Shown here: positions 15,965 through 24,809 of the stretch, one piece after another | Numbering within the stretch: position 1 is the first letter of the stretch | Layout: the number at the start of each line of letters is the position of its first letter | Source: Halorubrum sp. | GTDB lineage: Archaea > Halobacteriota > Halobacteria > Halobacteriales > Haloferacaceae | DNA length: 42,131 nt | Direction of reading: 5' to 3' | Assembly (NCBI GenBank): GCA_028275105.1 | Contig: JAQCNI010000032.1 | Location: 1-42,131, forward strand | Notes under the pieces: generated by a model | Told to the model about the DNA's origin: nothing | Seen by the model: the letters and a program-made list of their open reading frames with translations, nothing else | The model's database searches: none | Position numbers and translations under genes: made by a program

Positions 15965-16915
15965 TCACGCGGCGGGTAGCTCGATCGCCTCGTCGTCGGC
16001 ATACACGGTCGGCTCGCGGAGGATCCCGTCGAGGTGGATCGGGGCCTCCGTGTCCCCGCCGATCCCCGCGTTGTCGCCGATCGCGACGTGGACCGTCCCC
16101 GCCGCCTTCTCGTCCAGCAGCACCGACCCGACGAGTTCCTCGACGCCGACGTTGGTGCCGATCCCGAGTTCGGCGACGTTGTACGCGGCGTCGCCGACCG
16201 ACGCCGCCGCGGCCTCGATATCGTCCCCGATCGCGTCGTCGTCGATCGACGTGACCCGACCGGCCTCGCACTCGAAGGTCACCCGCCGGTCCCCGTCGAG
16301 TCGCCCGTGTGGCATCATCGTCCCGTCGACGACGACGGTTCCGGTCGCGGTCTCGGGCGCGACGAACACCTCGCCGGCCGGGAGGTTCGAGAAGTCGCCC
16401 GGCGCGTGAACGGACCCGGTGTCGGCGAGCCACTCCCGGTCGCCGATGCCGAACGCGACGTCGGTTCCCGCCGGCGACGTGACGCGGACCTCCCCGGCGT
16501 CCTCGACCGCCGACAGCACCGCGTCGCACGCGTCGTCGATGGCGGCGTACTCCGCGTCAAGCCCGGTAACGAACACGTCCTCGGTGATCCCCGGGAGGGT
16601 CGCGCCGCGCGCTCCGGCCTCGCAGGCGGCCCCCCTGGCTCGGGTGTGGCTGAGGCTCTTCGTCGTCGGCGCGAGGAACACGTCGCTCTCCGCCATCGCG
16701 GCGGCGACCGGCGCGGGCGGCTCCGCGCCGTGCTGGTCGCCCGGCGGGTACCGAAGGAGGGTGACGTCGTCGGTCGCCGCGGTTGCCGCCGCGTACAGCG
16801 CCTCGCCGATCGGCTCCCGATCCTCGTCGGTGATGATCCCGACTGACTCGCCGTCCCCGACTGCCAGACACTGTTCGATGGCCGTGCGCGCGGCCGGCAC
16901 GAGGTCGTCGCTCAT
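15965..16915 (-). CDS. M29-like aminopeptidase
   Basis: A 316-residue protein starting MSDDLVPAARTAIEQCL. Family blocks of M29 thermophilic aminopeptidases (AmpS/aminopeptidase T) are visible near the C-terminus: YNVAELGIGTNVGV, LLDEKAAGTVHVAIGDNAGIGGD and APIHLDGILREPTVY. The M29 metal ligands include the Glu, His and Asp residues of these blocks. It should remove N-terminal residues from peptides in the cytoplasm. It is somewhat shorter than bacterial members (about 400), as in other haloarchaeal homologues. The ATG at 16915 is chosen over one 39 bp upstream because family similarity begins here. Confidence 0.85.
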   Translation of the reverse strand: MSDDLVPAARTAIEQCLAVGDGESVGIITDEDREPIGEALYAAATAATDDVTLLRYPPGDQHGAEPPAPVAAAMAESDVFLAPTTKSLSHTRARGAACEAGARGATLPGITEDVFVTGLDAEYAAIDDACDAVLSAVEDAGEVRVTSPAGTDVAFGIGDREWLADTGSVHAPGDFSNLPAGEVFVAPETATGTVVVDGTMMPHGRLDGDRRVTFECEAGRVTSIDDDAIGDDIEAAAASVGDAAYNVAELGIGTNVGVEELVGSVLLDEKAAGTVHVAIGDNAGIGGDTEAPIHLDGILREPTVYADDEAIELPAA

Positions 16916-17160
16916 GATTTCCGATCGGTCGCGGCGGGCGTTAGTCCTTGTCATCGGAGCGACGTTCGGTTCGCCATTGAGGGCATCGCTCGACTCCGCC
17001 GCCTCGCCGGCGATTTCCGATCGCCAGATAATTTACTCCGTTTCGAAACGAGATTATAGGCTCACGTCCGGCGAATTAACGGAGCCGTTACTCGCGGCGT
17101 AGTTAATTTCTTTCCTCTATTGCCGAAAACATTATGGGTATTCCTGCCGGATGAACCCAT
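16916..17160. promoter_or_regulatory. Divergent promoter region of the aminopeptidase and gap genes
   Basis: The right part is AT-rich for this genome (17020-17135), with TATA-like strings such as GATTATAGG (about 17052-17060) and GTTAATTTC (17102-17110). An inverted pair ATGGGT (17134-17139) and ACCCAT (17155-17160) sits immediately before the gap start codon. It could be an operator or an RNA hairpin in a short leader; no known binding motif is recognised. Confidence 0.45.
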
Positions 17161-18228
17161 ATGATACGTGTGGGCGTGAACGGCTACGGGACGATCGGGA
17201 AACGCGTCGCGGACGCAGTCGCGGCCCAACCCGACATGGAACTCGTCGGCGTCACGAAAACCCGCCCGAACTACGAGGCGGAGGGGGCGATCCGGCGCGG
17301 CTACGACCTGTACGCCGCGGTCGCGGACAGCGCGCGCGAGTTCGAGGCGGCCGGCGTCGGGATCGAGGGGACGCTCCCCGACCTGCTCGACGCGATCGAC
17401 GTCGTCGTGGACTGCTCTCCCGCCGGCGTCGGGGCCCGAAACCGGTCGACGTACGAGGCCCACGACACGCCCGCGGTGTTCCAGGGCGGCGAGGACGCCG
17501 ACGTCGCCGACGCCTCGTTCAACGCCCGTGCGAGCTTCGACGTGGCCCGCGATGCGGAGTCCGTCCGCGTCGTCTCCTGTAACACCACCGGGCTCGCGCG
17601 CCTGTTTGCGCCCCTTGACGAGATGTACGGCATTGAGAAGGCCCACGTCACCCTCATCCGCCGCGGCGGCGACCCGGGCGAGACCGACCGTGGCCCGATC
17701 AACGACGTGGTTCCGGACCCCGCGACGATCCCCTCCCACCACGGGCCGGACGTGAACGCCGTTCTGCCCGGCGTCGACGTCGACACCGCCGCGCTGAAGG
17801 TACCGGTCACCGCGATGCACACCCACAGCGTCACAATCACCCTCCGCGAGCCCCCAACCGAGACGGCGGTCCACGATCTGTTCGAGGGGGAGCGCCGGCT
17901 CTTTTCGATCCCCGAGCGGGCCGGCATCGACGGAGCCGGCAAACTGAAGGAGTACGCGATGGACGTCGGCCGCCCGCGGGGCGACCTCTGGGAGAACTGT
18001 CTCTGGGCGGAATCGATCCACGTCTCCGGGCGCGACCTCTCGCTGTTCCAGAACGTCCACCAGGAGGCGGACGTCGTCCCCGAAAACGTCGACGCCATCC
18101 GGGCGGTCGCGACGGACGTTCCCGCCGCCGAGTCAATAGCCCGGACCGACGAGGCGCTCGACGTCGGCCTTCGGAGCCTCCTTGCCGATGACGAACGACT
18201 CCGCAAGCCGATCACCGCCGACGACTGA
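17161..18228 (+). CDS. gap: Type II (archaeal) glyceraldehyde-3-phosphate dehydrogenase
   Basis: A 355-residue archaeal class II GAPDH that interconverts glyceraldehyde-3-phosphate and 1,3-bisphosphoglycerate, mainly in gluconeogenesis in haloarchaea. It has the Rossmann motif [14 protein letters not shown] (7-20), the catalytic Cys in VVSCNTTGL (C140), the [13 protein letters not shown] segment and the [13 protein letters not shown] block after it. Length and full coverage are normal. The start [10 protein letters not shown] is unambiguous. Upstream AT-rich DNA gives a clear promoter region. Confidence 0.97.
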   Translation: MIRVGVNGYGTIGKRVADAVAAQPDMELVGVTKTRPNYEAEGAIRRGYDLYAAVADSAREFEAAGVGIEGTLPDLLDAIDVVVDCSPAGVGARNRSTYEAHDTPAVFQGGEDADVADASFNARASFDVARDAESVRVVSCNTTGLARLFAPLDEMYGIEKAHVTLIRRGGDPGETDRGPINDVVPDPATIPSHHGPDVNAVLPGVDVDTAALKVPVTAMHTHSVTITLREPPTETAVHDLFEGERRLFSIPERAGIDGAGKLKEYAMDVGRPRGDLWENCLWAESIHVSGRDLSLFQNVHQEADVVPENVDAIRAVATDVPAAESIARTDEALDVGLRSLLADDERLRKPITADD

Positions 18229-18411
18229 GCCGGATCGGGACGGTCGCCGTCGTCGTAGAGGGTGCCGTCGCGGTATCAAGCCGTCGGCTGTCCCGCGTTG
18301 CCGTCGGCTGTCCCATGTCGCCCATCGATACGCCCCGACGACTTCGGCGACCCCGACGACTCCGGTGACTTGACCCCGATGACCACCAACCTCCGTCGTC
18401 GGCCGCCGCCG
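18229..18411. other. 183-bp spacer without a recognised gene
   Basis: Between the gap stop and the end of the 59-residue gene on the other strand. It contains the near-repeat CGTCGGCTGTCCC (about 18289-18301 and 18302-18314) and a short GACGACTTCGGCGACCCCGA-type partial repeat. No promoter or gene is convincing. Confidence 0.3.
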
Positions 18412-18591
18412 CTATCGCTCTGTCGGCGTCGTCACGAGGAACGTTCGGCCGCCGCGGCGTTCGAGGTGGACCTCGCTGTCGGCGACGCGGTTCGATCGGG
18501 CTCGGTCGACGAGACGGTCGGTCCGACACTCGGTGACGTCTACCCGCGTCGGGGCCGCGTACCGTGGCTGCGCTTCCGTTGATGCGCTCAT
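18412..18591 (-). CDS. Hypothetical 59-residue basic protein
   Basis: Starts at ATG 18589-18591 (MSASTEAQPRYAAPTRVDVT) and ends at TAG (18412-18414). The sequence alternates Val, Arg and Asp in a strand-like pattern (CRTDRLVDRARSNRVADSEV, then HLERRGGRTFLVTTPTER), as in many small haloarchaeal proteins of one beta-rich domain. A TATA-like element about 28 bp upstream (plus-strand 18616-18624) predicts a leaderless mRNA, which supports the start. Function unknown. Confidence 0.6.
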   Translation of the reverse strand: MSASTEAQPRYAAPTRVDVTECRTDRLVDRARSNRVADSEVHLERRGGRTFLVTTPTER

Positions 18592-18615
18592 ATACTAAAT
18601 ATCGGTCGGCAGTCA

Positions 18616-18625
18616 CCTATAACCG
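18616..18625 (-). promoter_or_regulatory. TATA-like box of the 59-residue gene
   Basis: Reading leftwards, CGGTTATAGG is centred about 28 bp before the ATG at 18591. This is the spacing of leaderless haloarchaeal promoters. Confidence 0.45.
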
Positions 18626-18696
18626 AGCCACCCCCGGAGTGAAACTGAAAGTGGAGGGCTGACCCACCGTTCCCCCGATCCGGAACCGCCGGCGGG

Positions 18697-19551
18697 TCAC
18701 CCGGCCAGCGCGATGTCGAGGTACAACATGACTATCGTCCCGGCCATTAGGCCGAGCGTCGCCACGCGTTCGTGGCCGCTCCGGTGGGTCTCCGGGATGA
18801 TCTCGTCGGAGATCACGAACAGCATCGCGCCCGCGGCGAACCCCATCGCGTACGGGAGCATCGGCTCGACGACGGTCACCGCCACCGCGCCGAACACCGC
18901 CAGCGGGATCTCGACGATCCCGGCACGGAGTCCGGCGACGACGGCGTACAGCCGGCGGTCGAGGCCGGCGTTTATCGCCGCCACGGACACGGCCAGTCCT
19001 TCCGGGATGTTCTGGAGGCCGATGGCGAGCATCAGGGACAACGCGCCGCCGATCAGTGCCGGATCCCCGCCGGCGGCGCCGAATCCGACGCCGACCGCCA
19101 GCCCCTCCGGGATGTTGTGAAGCGTAATCGCCAGGACGAACAGCACCACTCCGGCCAGCCGCTCGTCGCTGACCGGGAGGTCCTCCCCGGGCCCGGCCGC
19201 GTCCGTCCGCCGGGATCCCGTCAGGAGGTAGTGGGCGTGCGGAACCAGCGCGTCCGTCCGGTCAAGGAATAACGCACCGGCCGCGACGCCGACGAGCGTC
19301 GGAACCGGATTCCCGCCCGAGTACTGTTCGATCCCGGGAATGATGAGGCTCGTGAACGCGGCCGCAAGCATCACGCCGGCCGCGAACCCGAGCATCCCGT
19401 CGAGCGCTCGCTCCGAGGGGTCCCGCCAGACGAGGATGAGCGACGCGCCGAACAGGTTCAACAGGGCGATCGCCGTCCCCCCGACTAGCGCCTGTAACAC
19501 CGGTGAGGGCCCGACGAGCTCAACGAACCCGACGGCGAAATCGGACGCCAT
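18697..19551 (-). CDS. ZIP-family metal transporter
   Basis: A 284-residue ZIP transporter for divalent metals such as Zn2+. It has eight hydrophobic segments. The signature HNIPEGLAVGVGFG in span IV and the second copy QNIPEGLAVSVAA in span V mark the metal site; the first His of the second motif is replaced by Gln, as in several ZIPs. A short His-bearing cytoplasmic loop (LVPHAHYLLTG) precedes span IV. The start MASDFAVGFVEL at 19551 is chosen because the in-frame sequence upstream is Arg-rich and antisense-like. Confidence 0.92.
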   Translation of the reverse strand: MASDFAVGFVELVGPSPVLQALVGGTAIALLNLFGASLILVWRDPSERALDGMLGFAAGVMLAAAFTSLIIPGIEQYSGGNPVPTLVGVAAGALFLDRTDALVPHAHYLLTGSRRTDAAGPGEDLPVSDERLAGVVLFVLAITLHNIPEGLAVGVGFGAAGGDPALIGGALSLMLAIGLQNIPEGLAVSVAAINAGLDRRLYAVVAGLRAGIVEIPLAVFGAVAVTVVEPMLPYAMGFAAGAMLFVISDEIIPETHRSGHERVATLGLMAGTIVMLYLDIALAG

Positions 19552-19747
19552 TCCATGAGTGTGGGTTCCCCGAAGGGTTATACGTACGCGTCGGAGTCCC
19601 GCCGGACTTGGGAACCGAGGTCCGCGGAACGGCTCCGATCGACGACGGGGCGTTCGCGGCGACGACGCCCCACGAAGCCGTCGTCGACGAGGCATAGCCG
19701 GCGGCGGTCAGCCCTTCCGCCGTTGTCGGCGGCGACTCGATTCCTCG

Positions 19748-20047
19748 CTATCGCCGGAGCCCGGGCTCCTCGTCGTCCTCGACGAACCGGACCGTAAAGT
19801 AGTCGTAGCCGCCGTACGCCGCCTCGAGCGCCCCCATCCACCAGTTCCATCGGTCGACGAGCGAGGAGTCGTCGGGCGCGTCCGAGAGGTGCCGGATCAC
19901 GCCGGGCACGGCCAGCGCATGGCCGCGGTCGCGGGAGGGTTTGCCCGAATCCGCCAGGTCGCGGGCCGTCCTGGCGACCGCGCGCCGCTCCGCGTCGGTC
20001 CCGCCGAACTCCTCGGATAACGCCGCATTCAACCGCTCCCTGTCCAT
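19748..20047 (-). CDS. Hypothetical 99-residue acidic protein
   Basis: Starts MDRERLNAALSEEFGG and ends FTVRFVEDDEEPGLRR. The N-terminal half is helical and charged; the C-terminal half has a Trp/Tyr-rich patch (VDRWNWWMGALEAAYGGYDYF). No motif is recognised. The ATG at 20045-20047 follows a TATA-poor spacer. Codon use matches the neighbours, so it is probably a real haloarchaeal gene of unknown function. Confidence 0.65.
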   Translation of the reverse strand: MDRERLNAALSEEFGGTDAERRAVARTARDLADSGKPSRDRGHALAVPGVIRHLSDAPDDSSLVDRWNWWMGALEAAYGGYDYFTVRFVEDDEEPGLRR

Positions 20048-20148
20048 ATCCGATCGAGGGTACGCGCGTATTTGAGTGCCCCGGTGAGGGATCCGTCGGC
20101 AACCCGATCCGGGCCACAACGGGATCCCACCGGCGACTCGGTTCGGGA

Positions 20149-20469
20149 TCACAGACGCGCGGCGAGCGCGAGGAACATCAGGCTGAACGGCCCGGTGTGT
20201 CGCGTCAATGCCGCCCCGGCCCTGCCGTCGCCGGCGACCGCCATCGCGACCACGGCACCGAGCGTGAGGAGGACGACGAGGCCGGCGCCGACCACGACCG
20301 ACCGGAGCCGCTCGTGGCGGATCGGTCCACACGCCACCGGATCGTGGGGGGCAACGCCGGTTTCATCCCCGATATCGCCGACGTCGGACGTCGCCGTATC
20401 GACGGCGAAACCGCTCCCGGAGGGCATCGGTGGGGGTGATACGCCAAGCCCGTTGGTGAATCCCGGCAT
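20149..20469 (-). CDS. Possible small membrane protein, 106 residues
   Basis: An open frame from ATG 20469 with a polar, Gly/Asp-rich first half and a hydrophobic second half (VVVGAGLVVLLTLGAVVAMAVAG, then GPFSLMFLALAARL). It could be a membrane protein with one or two spans. It overlaps no other gene. The start is uncertain; an internal start near IRHERLRSV would leave only the membrane part. Support is weak apart from the hydrophobic pattern. Confidence 0.4.
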   Translation of the reverse strand: MPGFTNGLGVSPPPMPSGSGFAVDTATSDVGDIGDETGVAPHDPVACGPIRHERLRSVVVGAGLVVLLTLGAVVAMAVAGDGRAGAALTRHTGPFSLMFLALAARL

Positions 20470-20567
20470 CGGCGGCGGGGCCGTGATGGCGTCGCCGGTG
20501 CCGACATCAACCTCGCCGACGGATACCGGGGAATATCGCCGTCTCCGGCCGGTGTCGGGAGGGTTAA

Positions 20568-21926
20568 GTGGCCGTCGGCGATATCTTCGGTGTGAATCGA
20601 AGGGTCGAACGCGCCAGCGTGTTCGCCGCGATAGCCGCGCTTGCGGCGTTCACGCCGGCGCTGGGCGTGGCGGCCGCCGTTCCGTTCCTCGGCGGCGCCG
20701 GGCTGTTCCTCTTCGGGATCCGCGACGGCGAGTGGTTCGAGACCCTCGCACTCCCCGGCGACAGGGAGGCGGACCGACTGTACGGGGTCGCGGCGTTCGC
20801 GATCGCGCTCGCGGGGCTCGCGGCGTTCGCCTCGGTACCCCGCGTTCCCCTACCGGCCGGCGCGTTCGCCGCGGCGGCGCTGGCGGTCGGCGGCGGCCGT
20901 CTCGGACGCGCGGTCGTCCGCGGTCGGTCCGCCGACGAGTTCCCCCTCGTCGCCGGCTACCTCGTCGGCGGGACGGCCGCCGCGATCGCCGGGCAGATCG
21001 TCGTCGGAATCGCGTCGGCGGACTCGGTCGCGGTCGCCCCCATCGTCCCGTCGCTTCCGGCATTCGCCTTCCTCGCGTCGATCGGCGCCCTGACCGCGGC
21101 GCTCGTCAGGTCGCTGGTGTACGCCCGTGACGCGCATATCACGGTCATCGTCGTCGCGTTCGTCGCCTGGGGGTTCACGGCGCTGGACCCGGCCGTGAGC
21201 GCGGTCGGGATCGTCGCCGGGCTTGGGGTGACCGTCGCGCTCGGCTACGTCTCGTATGCGCTCGGTACCGCCTCGGTTCCGGGGATGCTCACCGGGGTGT
21301 TGTTCGCACTGCTTACCGTCGTGCTCGGCGGAGTCGGCTGGTTCCTCACGCTCATCGCCTTCTACTCGGTCGGCGCGCTCGCGACCAAGTACCGGTTCGA
21401 GGAGAAGATCGACCGCGGCATCGCCCAGGAGAACGAGGGGGCCCGCGGGACGGGGAACGTCCTCGCCAACTCGGCGGTCGCGCTCGTTGCCCTCCTCGGC
21501 TTCGCCGCGACCGGCCACGTCGACGCGCCGCCGGCCGCGTTCGCGTTCGCGTTCGCGGGCGCGTTCGCGACCGCCCTCGCCGACACGCTCTCCTCGGAGG
21601 TCGGCGGCCTGTTCGACCGCCCGCGGCTGATCACCACCCTTCGGGGGGTCGACCCCGGCACCGACGGCGCGGTGACCTGGCAGGGCGAACTGGCCGGACT
21701 TGCGGGAGCGACCCTCGTCGGCGGCATCGCCGCCGTCGGCCTGCCACTCGGCGATCCCCTCACCGGCGGCGTGGTCGTCGTCCTCGCCGGGGTCGTCGGC
21801 ATGACCGTCGATAGCGTCCTCGGCGCGCTGGTCGAGGGGGGACGCGTCGGGAACCAGGGCGTGAACTTCCTCGCGACGCTGTCCGGCGCGATCGTCGCCC
21901 TCGGCGTCGGGGTCCCGCTCGGGTGA
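20568..21926 (+). CDS. DUF92-family membrane protein
   Basis: A 452-residue protein with about 11-12 hydrophobic segments, matching the DUF92/TIGR00297 family. The diagnostic blocks are in the second half: YSVGALATKYRFEEK, RGTGNVLANSAVALVALLG, ATALADTLSSEVGGLF and the C-terminal MTVDSVLGALVEGG with NQGVNFLATLSGA. Plant relatives (VTE6) phosphorylate phytyl phosphate with CTP. An isoprenoid-phosphate kinase role is plausible in an archaeon but unproven. The N-terminal 200 residues are an extra membrane region. The GTG start at 20568 follows a GGGAGGG stretch. The stop overlaps the next gene's GTG (GTGA). Confidence 0.88.
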   Translation: MAVGDIFGVNRRVERASVFAAIAALAAFTPALGVAAAVPFLGGAGLFLFGIRDGEWFETLALPGDREADRLYGVAAFAIALAGLAAFASVPRVPLPAGAFAAAALAVGGGRLGRAVVRGRSADEFPLVAGYLVGGTAAAIAGQIVVGIASADSVAVAPIVPSLPAFAFLASIGALTAALVRSLVYARDAHITVIVVAFVAWGFTALDPAVSAVGIVAGLGVTVALGYVSYALGTASVPGMLTGVLFALLTVVLGGVGWFLTLIAFYSVGALATKYRFEEKIDRGIAQENEGARGTGNVLANSAVALVALLGFAATGHVDAPPAAFAFAFAGAFATALADTLSSEVGGLFDRPRLITTLRGVDPGTDGAVTWQGELAGLAGATLVGGIAAVGLPLGDPLTGGVVVVLAGVVGMTVDSVLGALVEGGRVGNQGVNFLATLSGAIVALGVGVPLG

Positions 21927-22420
21927 GACCGATGACCGATCACGACACGGCCGGCGATCACGACGCCACCGACGGTCGCCCCGACGGGACCGACATCGCC
22001 ACGCTCTCGGACCCGCGAGTTCGACCGGCCCGGCCCGCGGACGCGGACCGGATCCGGACGCTCCAGTCGTTTCTCCGGCAGCCGAGTCCGGATCTGCTGG
22101 AGTACGGGCTCGCGGTCGGGATGGGATTCGTGACCGAGGCTGACGGTGCCGTCGTCGGCTACGCGCTTCCCGTCGACTCCCCGACTCGGTCGGGCTGTCA
22201 CCTCGCGGAACTCGCCGTCGACCCCGGGTTCCGACGGGAGGGCCGCGCCCGCGGCCTCCTCGCGTCCGTCGTCCGGAGCGCGGACGGCCCCGTGACCCTC
22301 CAAGCGCACCCCGACAACGACGCCGCGCTCACGCTGTACGCCGACGCCGGGTTCGCGGTCGTCGACAGGCGCGTTGACGCGTACGCCGACGGCGACGCGC
22401 TCGTCCTCCGCCGGGAGTGA
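21923..22420 (+). CDS. GNAT-family N-acetyltransferase
   Basis: About 165 residues from the overlapping GTG at 21923 (ATG at 21932 is an equally good start). The GNAT core is visible: [25 protein letters not shown], then [25 protein letters not shown] with the acetyl-CoA loop (RREGRARG), and the C-terminal [19 protein letters not shown]. It transfers an acetyl group to an unknown amine. The N-terminus is a short Asp/Gly-rich leader. It is translationally coupled to the DUF92 gene. Confidence 0.88.
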   Translation: MRPMTDHDTAGDHDATDGRPDGTDIATLSDPRVRPARPADADRIRTLQSFLRQPSPDLLEYGLAVGMGFVTEADGAVVGYALPVDSPTRSGCHLAELAVDPGFRREGRARGLLASVVRSADGPVTLQAHPDNDAALTLYADAGFAVVDRRVDAYADGDALVLRRE

Positions 22421-22482
22421 GATCCGCTCCCGCCGAACGCCCAGACACAAGGCCTATTCGCGGGGCACGCCTGCGACGGGAC

Positions 22483-22863
22483 ATGAGCGACGCCGACGCG
22501 GACCCCGAGGTGGCGGTCGATTTCGGCGAGGACGGGCTCGTGCCCGCGATCGCCCAGGACGCCGACAGCGGCGAGGTGTTGATGCTCGCGTACGTCTCGC
22601 CGGAGGCGCTCGACCGGACCCGCGAGACCGGCGAGGCCCACTACTACTCTCGGTCGCGTGAGGAGTTGTGGCACAAGGGCGGTACCTCCGGGCATACGCA
22701 GGACGTCGCGGAGGTACGCGTCGACTGTGACGCCGACACTCTGTTGTACCTCGTCGACCAGTCCGGCGGGGCGTGTCATACCGGTCACCGGTCGTGTTTC
22801 TACCGGACCGTCGACGGCGAGCACATCGGGGACCGCGTGTTCGACCCCGACGAGGTGTACTGA
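22483..22863 (+). CDS. hisI: Phosphoribosyl-AMP cyclohydrolase (histidine biosynthesis)
   Basis: A 126-residue HisI that opens the purine ring of phosphoribosyl-AMP, the third step of histidine synthesis. Signature blocks: [36 protein letters not shown] (55-73), the zinc ligands C82, C98 and C105 in RVDCDAD and [14 protein letters not shown]. The length is typical of stand-alone archaeal HisI without a HisE domain. The stop overlaps the ATG of the next gene by one base. The start at 22483 ([10 protein letters not shown]) has no competing upstream homology. Confidence 0.96.
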   Translation: MSDADADPEVAVDFGEDGLVPAIAQDADSGEVLMLAYVSPEALDRTRETGEAHYYSRSREELWHKGGTSGHTQDVAEVRVDCDADTLLYLVDQSGGACHTGHRSCFYRTVDGEHIGDRVFDPDEVY

Positions 22864-23975
22864 TGGCCGGCGGTGCGGCCGCGGAGCTCCGTGAGCGATA
22901 CGACGAACTCCGGCGGCTTGAATCGCGGATCGCGGACCTCGGCCGCGACCGCGTTGAGGCGGCCGCCGACGCGTACCGGCGGGCCCACCGCGTGCTCGAC
23001 CAGTACGAGGACGACGCGGTCGGCACCGGGGACTTCGGCTCGTACGTCCAGTTCGAGGGGGCGTTCGCGAAGGCGACGGACGTCGGCGACGACGTTCCCG
23101 CGGCCGACGCGTTCGCCGCCGCCGACGAGGCGGTCGACAAACGCCGGCTCTCCGCGGCGGACTTCGTTGCGGCCCGCGAGGCGCTCGAGCCCGCCGGCGA
23201 GTACGTCGACCTGCTGGCCGCCCGCGACGACGCGCTCGACGAGTACCGGATCGCCCGGAAGCGCGCGCGCGAGGCCCGCGACGCACTCGCCGACCGTCTC
23301 TCGGAACTGCGCGACGTCGCCGACATGGCCGATGCCGACCTCGACGCCCCCGTCGACCGGCTTCGGGAACCGATCGAATCGTACAACGAGTCCGTCCGCG
23401 GAGGGTTCGACTCCTTTTACCGGTCGGCGTCCGCGCGGGACGTGCTCTCCTTCATCGAGCGCGCGGACGCGACCCCGTTCGTCGACGTCAACGTGCCACC
23501 CACGGACCTCCGCGAGTACGTCAACGACCACGCTGCGGGCGAGGAGCCGCTACCGACGCTGCTGGAGTACGCGGAGTACTCGAACTCGAAGCTCGACCAC
23601 TACGTCGACGATCCCGGCGCGCTCCGGACCGCGGTTGCCGTCCACCGAACGTACGTCGACCGGATCGATGCCGACCCCCTGACCGTCGACTGGCCGCCGA
23701 CCCCCGGCGACGAACTCGTGTACGAGATCGACGAGCTCGTCCCGCTCGTCTCGCGGGTCGCGGACGACGATACGGTCGCGACCCTCCGGTCGATCCGGGA
23801 CCTTGCGCGAACGGACGACTACGAGCGACTTCGCCGCGCCGCCGTCGTCCGTAACACGCTCGATGACGACGAACTCGCGCTCATCGAGACCGGCGAGGTC
23901 GACGACCGCGCCGCCGAGGTGAAACGGACCCTCGCGCTTGCCGAGGACGTGCTGGCGGAAACCGAACGGCAGTGA
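22863..23975 (+). CDS. Coiled-coil protein coupled to hisI
   Basis: A 370-residue acidic, mostly helical protein. Heptad-like segments are at about residues 8-45 (LRERYDELRRLESRIADLGR) and 110-165 (LLAARDDALDEYRIARKRAREARDALADRLSELRDVADM). The C-terminal half (LEYAEYSNSKLDHYVDDP, then DELVYEIDELVPLVSRVADD) is also helical. Similar proteins follow hisI in other haloarchaea as I remember, possibly DUF7118. The function is unknown, and its link to histidine synthesis may only be positional. ATG at 22863 overlaps the hisI stop. Confidence 0.8.
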   Translation: MAGGAAAELRERYDELRRLESRIADLGRDRVEAAADAYRRAHRVLDQYEDDAVGTGDFGSYVQFEGAFAKATDVGDDVPAADAFAAADEAVDKRRLSAADFVAAREALEPAGEYVDLLAARDDALDEYRIARKRAREARDALADRLSELRDVADMADADLDAPVDRLREPIESYNESVRGGFDSFYRSASARDVLSFIERADATPFVDVNVPPTDLREYVNDHAAGEEPLPTLLEYAEYSNSKLDHYVDDPGALRTAVAVHRTYVDRIDADPLTVDWPPTPGDELVYEIDELVPLVSRVADDDTVATLRSIRDLARTDDYERLRRAAVVRNTLDDDELALIETGEVDDRAAEVKRTLALAEDVLAETERQ

Positions 23976-24047
23976 CGGGGCTCGGCGCCGACCTTTCGCC
24001 CCGCCGTCAACCGGCCGCTTAAGTCGCGACGGCGACGAGACGACCGC

Positions 24048-24446
24048 ATGACTCGTTTCGACGCCACGACCGAGTCCGAGCGGCTGGCGCTGTTCGCGGA
24101 TGCGGCGACGGCCCATCGCACCCGGTCGAGCGACGTGATGACGGTCGACGTCGATCCCGACAGCGACCTCACCGAGGGCGGCGAGATACCGCCGTGGATC
24201 CAGCTTGCCGGCACGGAGCTGGTCATGGACTGTACCGACGCGGAGCTGGACCGCTTGAAGAGCGTACTCGACGAGTTCCCGGAGTTCCGGATCGACGACC
24301 TCGTCAGCCCGGAGGACGCCGGGGGGACGAACGTCGTAATCACGGCCCGGTCGGACGCGAACCGCGTCGCCGGGTTCATCGAACGCGCCTTCGGGGACGT
24401 GTACGAACTGGAGCCGGAGTACCGAGCGTGGGTCACGGGCGTGTGA
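24048..24446 (+). CDS. Hypothetical 132-residue haloarchaeal protein
   Basis: Starts MTRFDATTESERLALFADAA. It has a single mixed alpha/beta domain: VMTVDVDPDSDL, WIQLAGTELVMDCTDAELDRLKSVLDEF and TNVVITARSDANRVAGFIERAFGDVYELE. There is no Cys or His motif and no membrane span. A TTAAGT element about 28 bp upstream (24018-24023) suggests a leaderless transcript. The family is not recognised. Confidence 0.75.
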   Translation: MTRFDATTESERLALFADAATAHRTRSSDVMTVDVDPDSDLTEGGEIPPWIQLAGTELVMDCTDAELDRLKSVLDEFPEFRIDDLVSPEDAGGTNVVITARSDANRVAGFIERAFGDVYELEPEYRAWVTGV

Positions 24447-24567
24447 ATTACGGACATCCGATCCCTGTGGACGCGCGATCCGCCGGGATGCCGGACGTCC
24501 GGCCGGGACGCTCGCCCGGGACGTCCGGATCAATGGCTTGAAATCCGCTCCGCCACCGATTCGGGGC

Positions 24568-24732
24568 ATGGCGCTCGAAAAGGACGTGGACTGTCCGTCG
24601 TGCGGTGAGACGCGGTCGTTCTCCCGGACGGCGGCGACGACGCTCCACCGCGGCGAGAAGACGAAGTGGCGCTGTCCGGAGTGCGGGTACGGGTTCGTCG
24701 AACTCGACGGGATCAGCACGCTCCCGGCCTGA
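24568..24732 (+). CDS. Small CPxCG zinc-finger protein
   Basis: A 54-residue protein with two Cys pairs, DCPSCGE (C9, C12) and RCPECGYGF (C36, C39), forming one zinc ribbon, with a basic stretch between them (TLHRGEKTKW). Haloarchaea encode many such single-domain zinc-finger proteins; this one resembles a conserved family with the ending GFVELDG. They are thought to be regulatory or translational accessory proteins, but no function is known for this one. The start at 24568 (MALEKDVDCP) is preferred over one 30 bp upstream. Confidence 0.85.
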   Translation: MALEKDVDCPSCGETRSFSRTAATTLHRGEKTKWRCPECGYGFVELDGISTLPA

Positions 24733-24809
24733 CCGGCCGGCGACGTACCGGGTTCCCGTTCTCGGCCCTCGCCGGGAACCTCTTTACCCGCCCGTCCGAG
24801 CGGGTGGAC

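Noticed and set aside
20149..20332. Extended 194-codon minus-strand version of the 99-residue gene
   Set aside because: The added N-terminus is Arg-rich, lies over another spacer frame and has no protein-like pattern; ATG 20047 is better.
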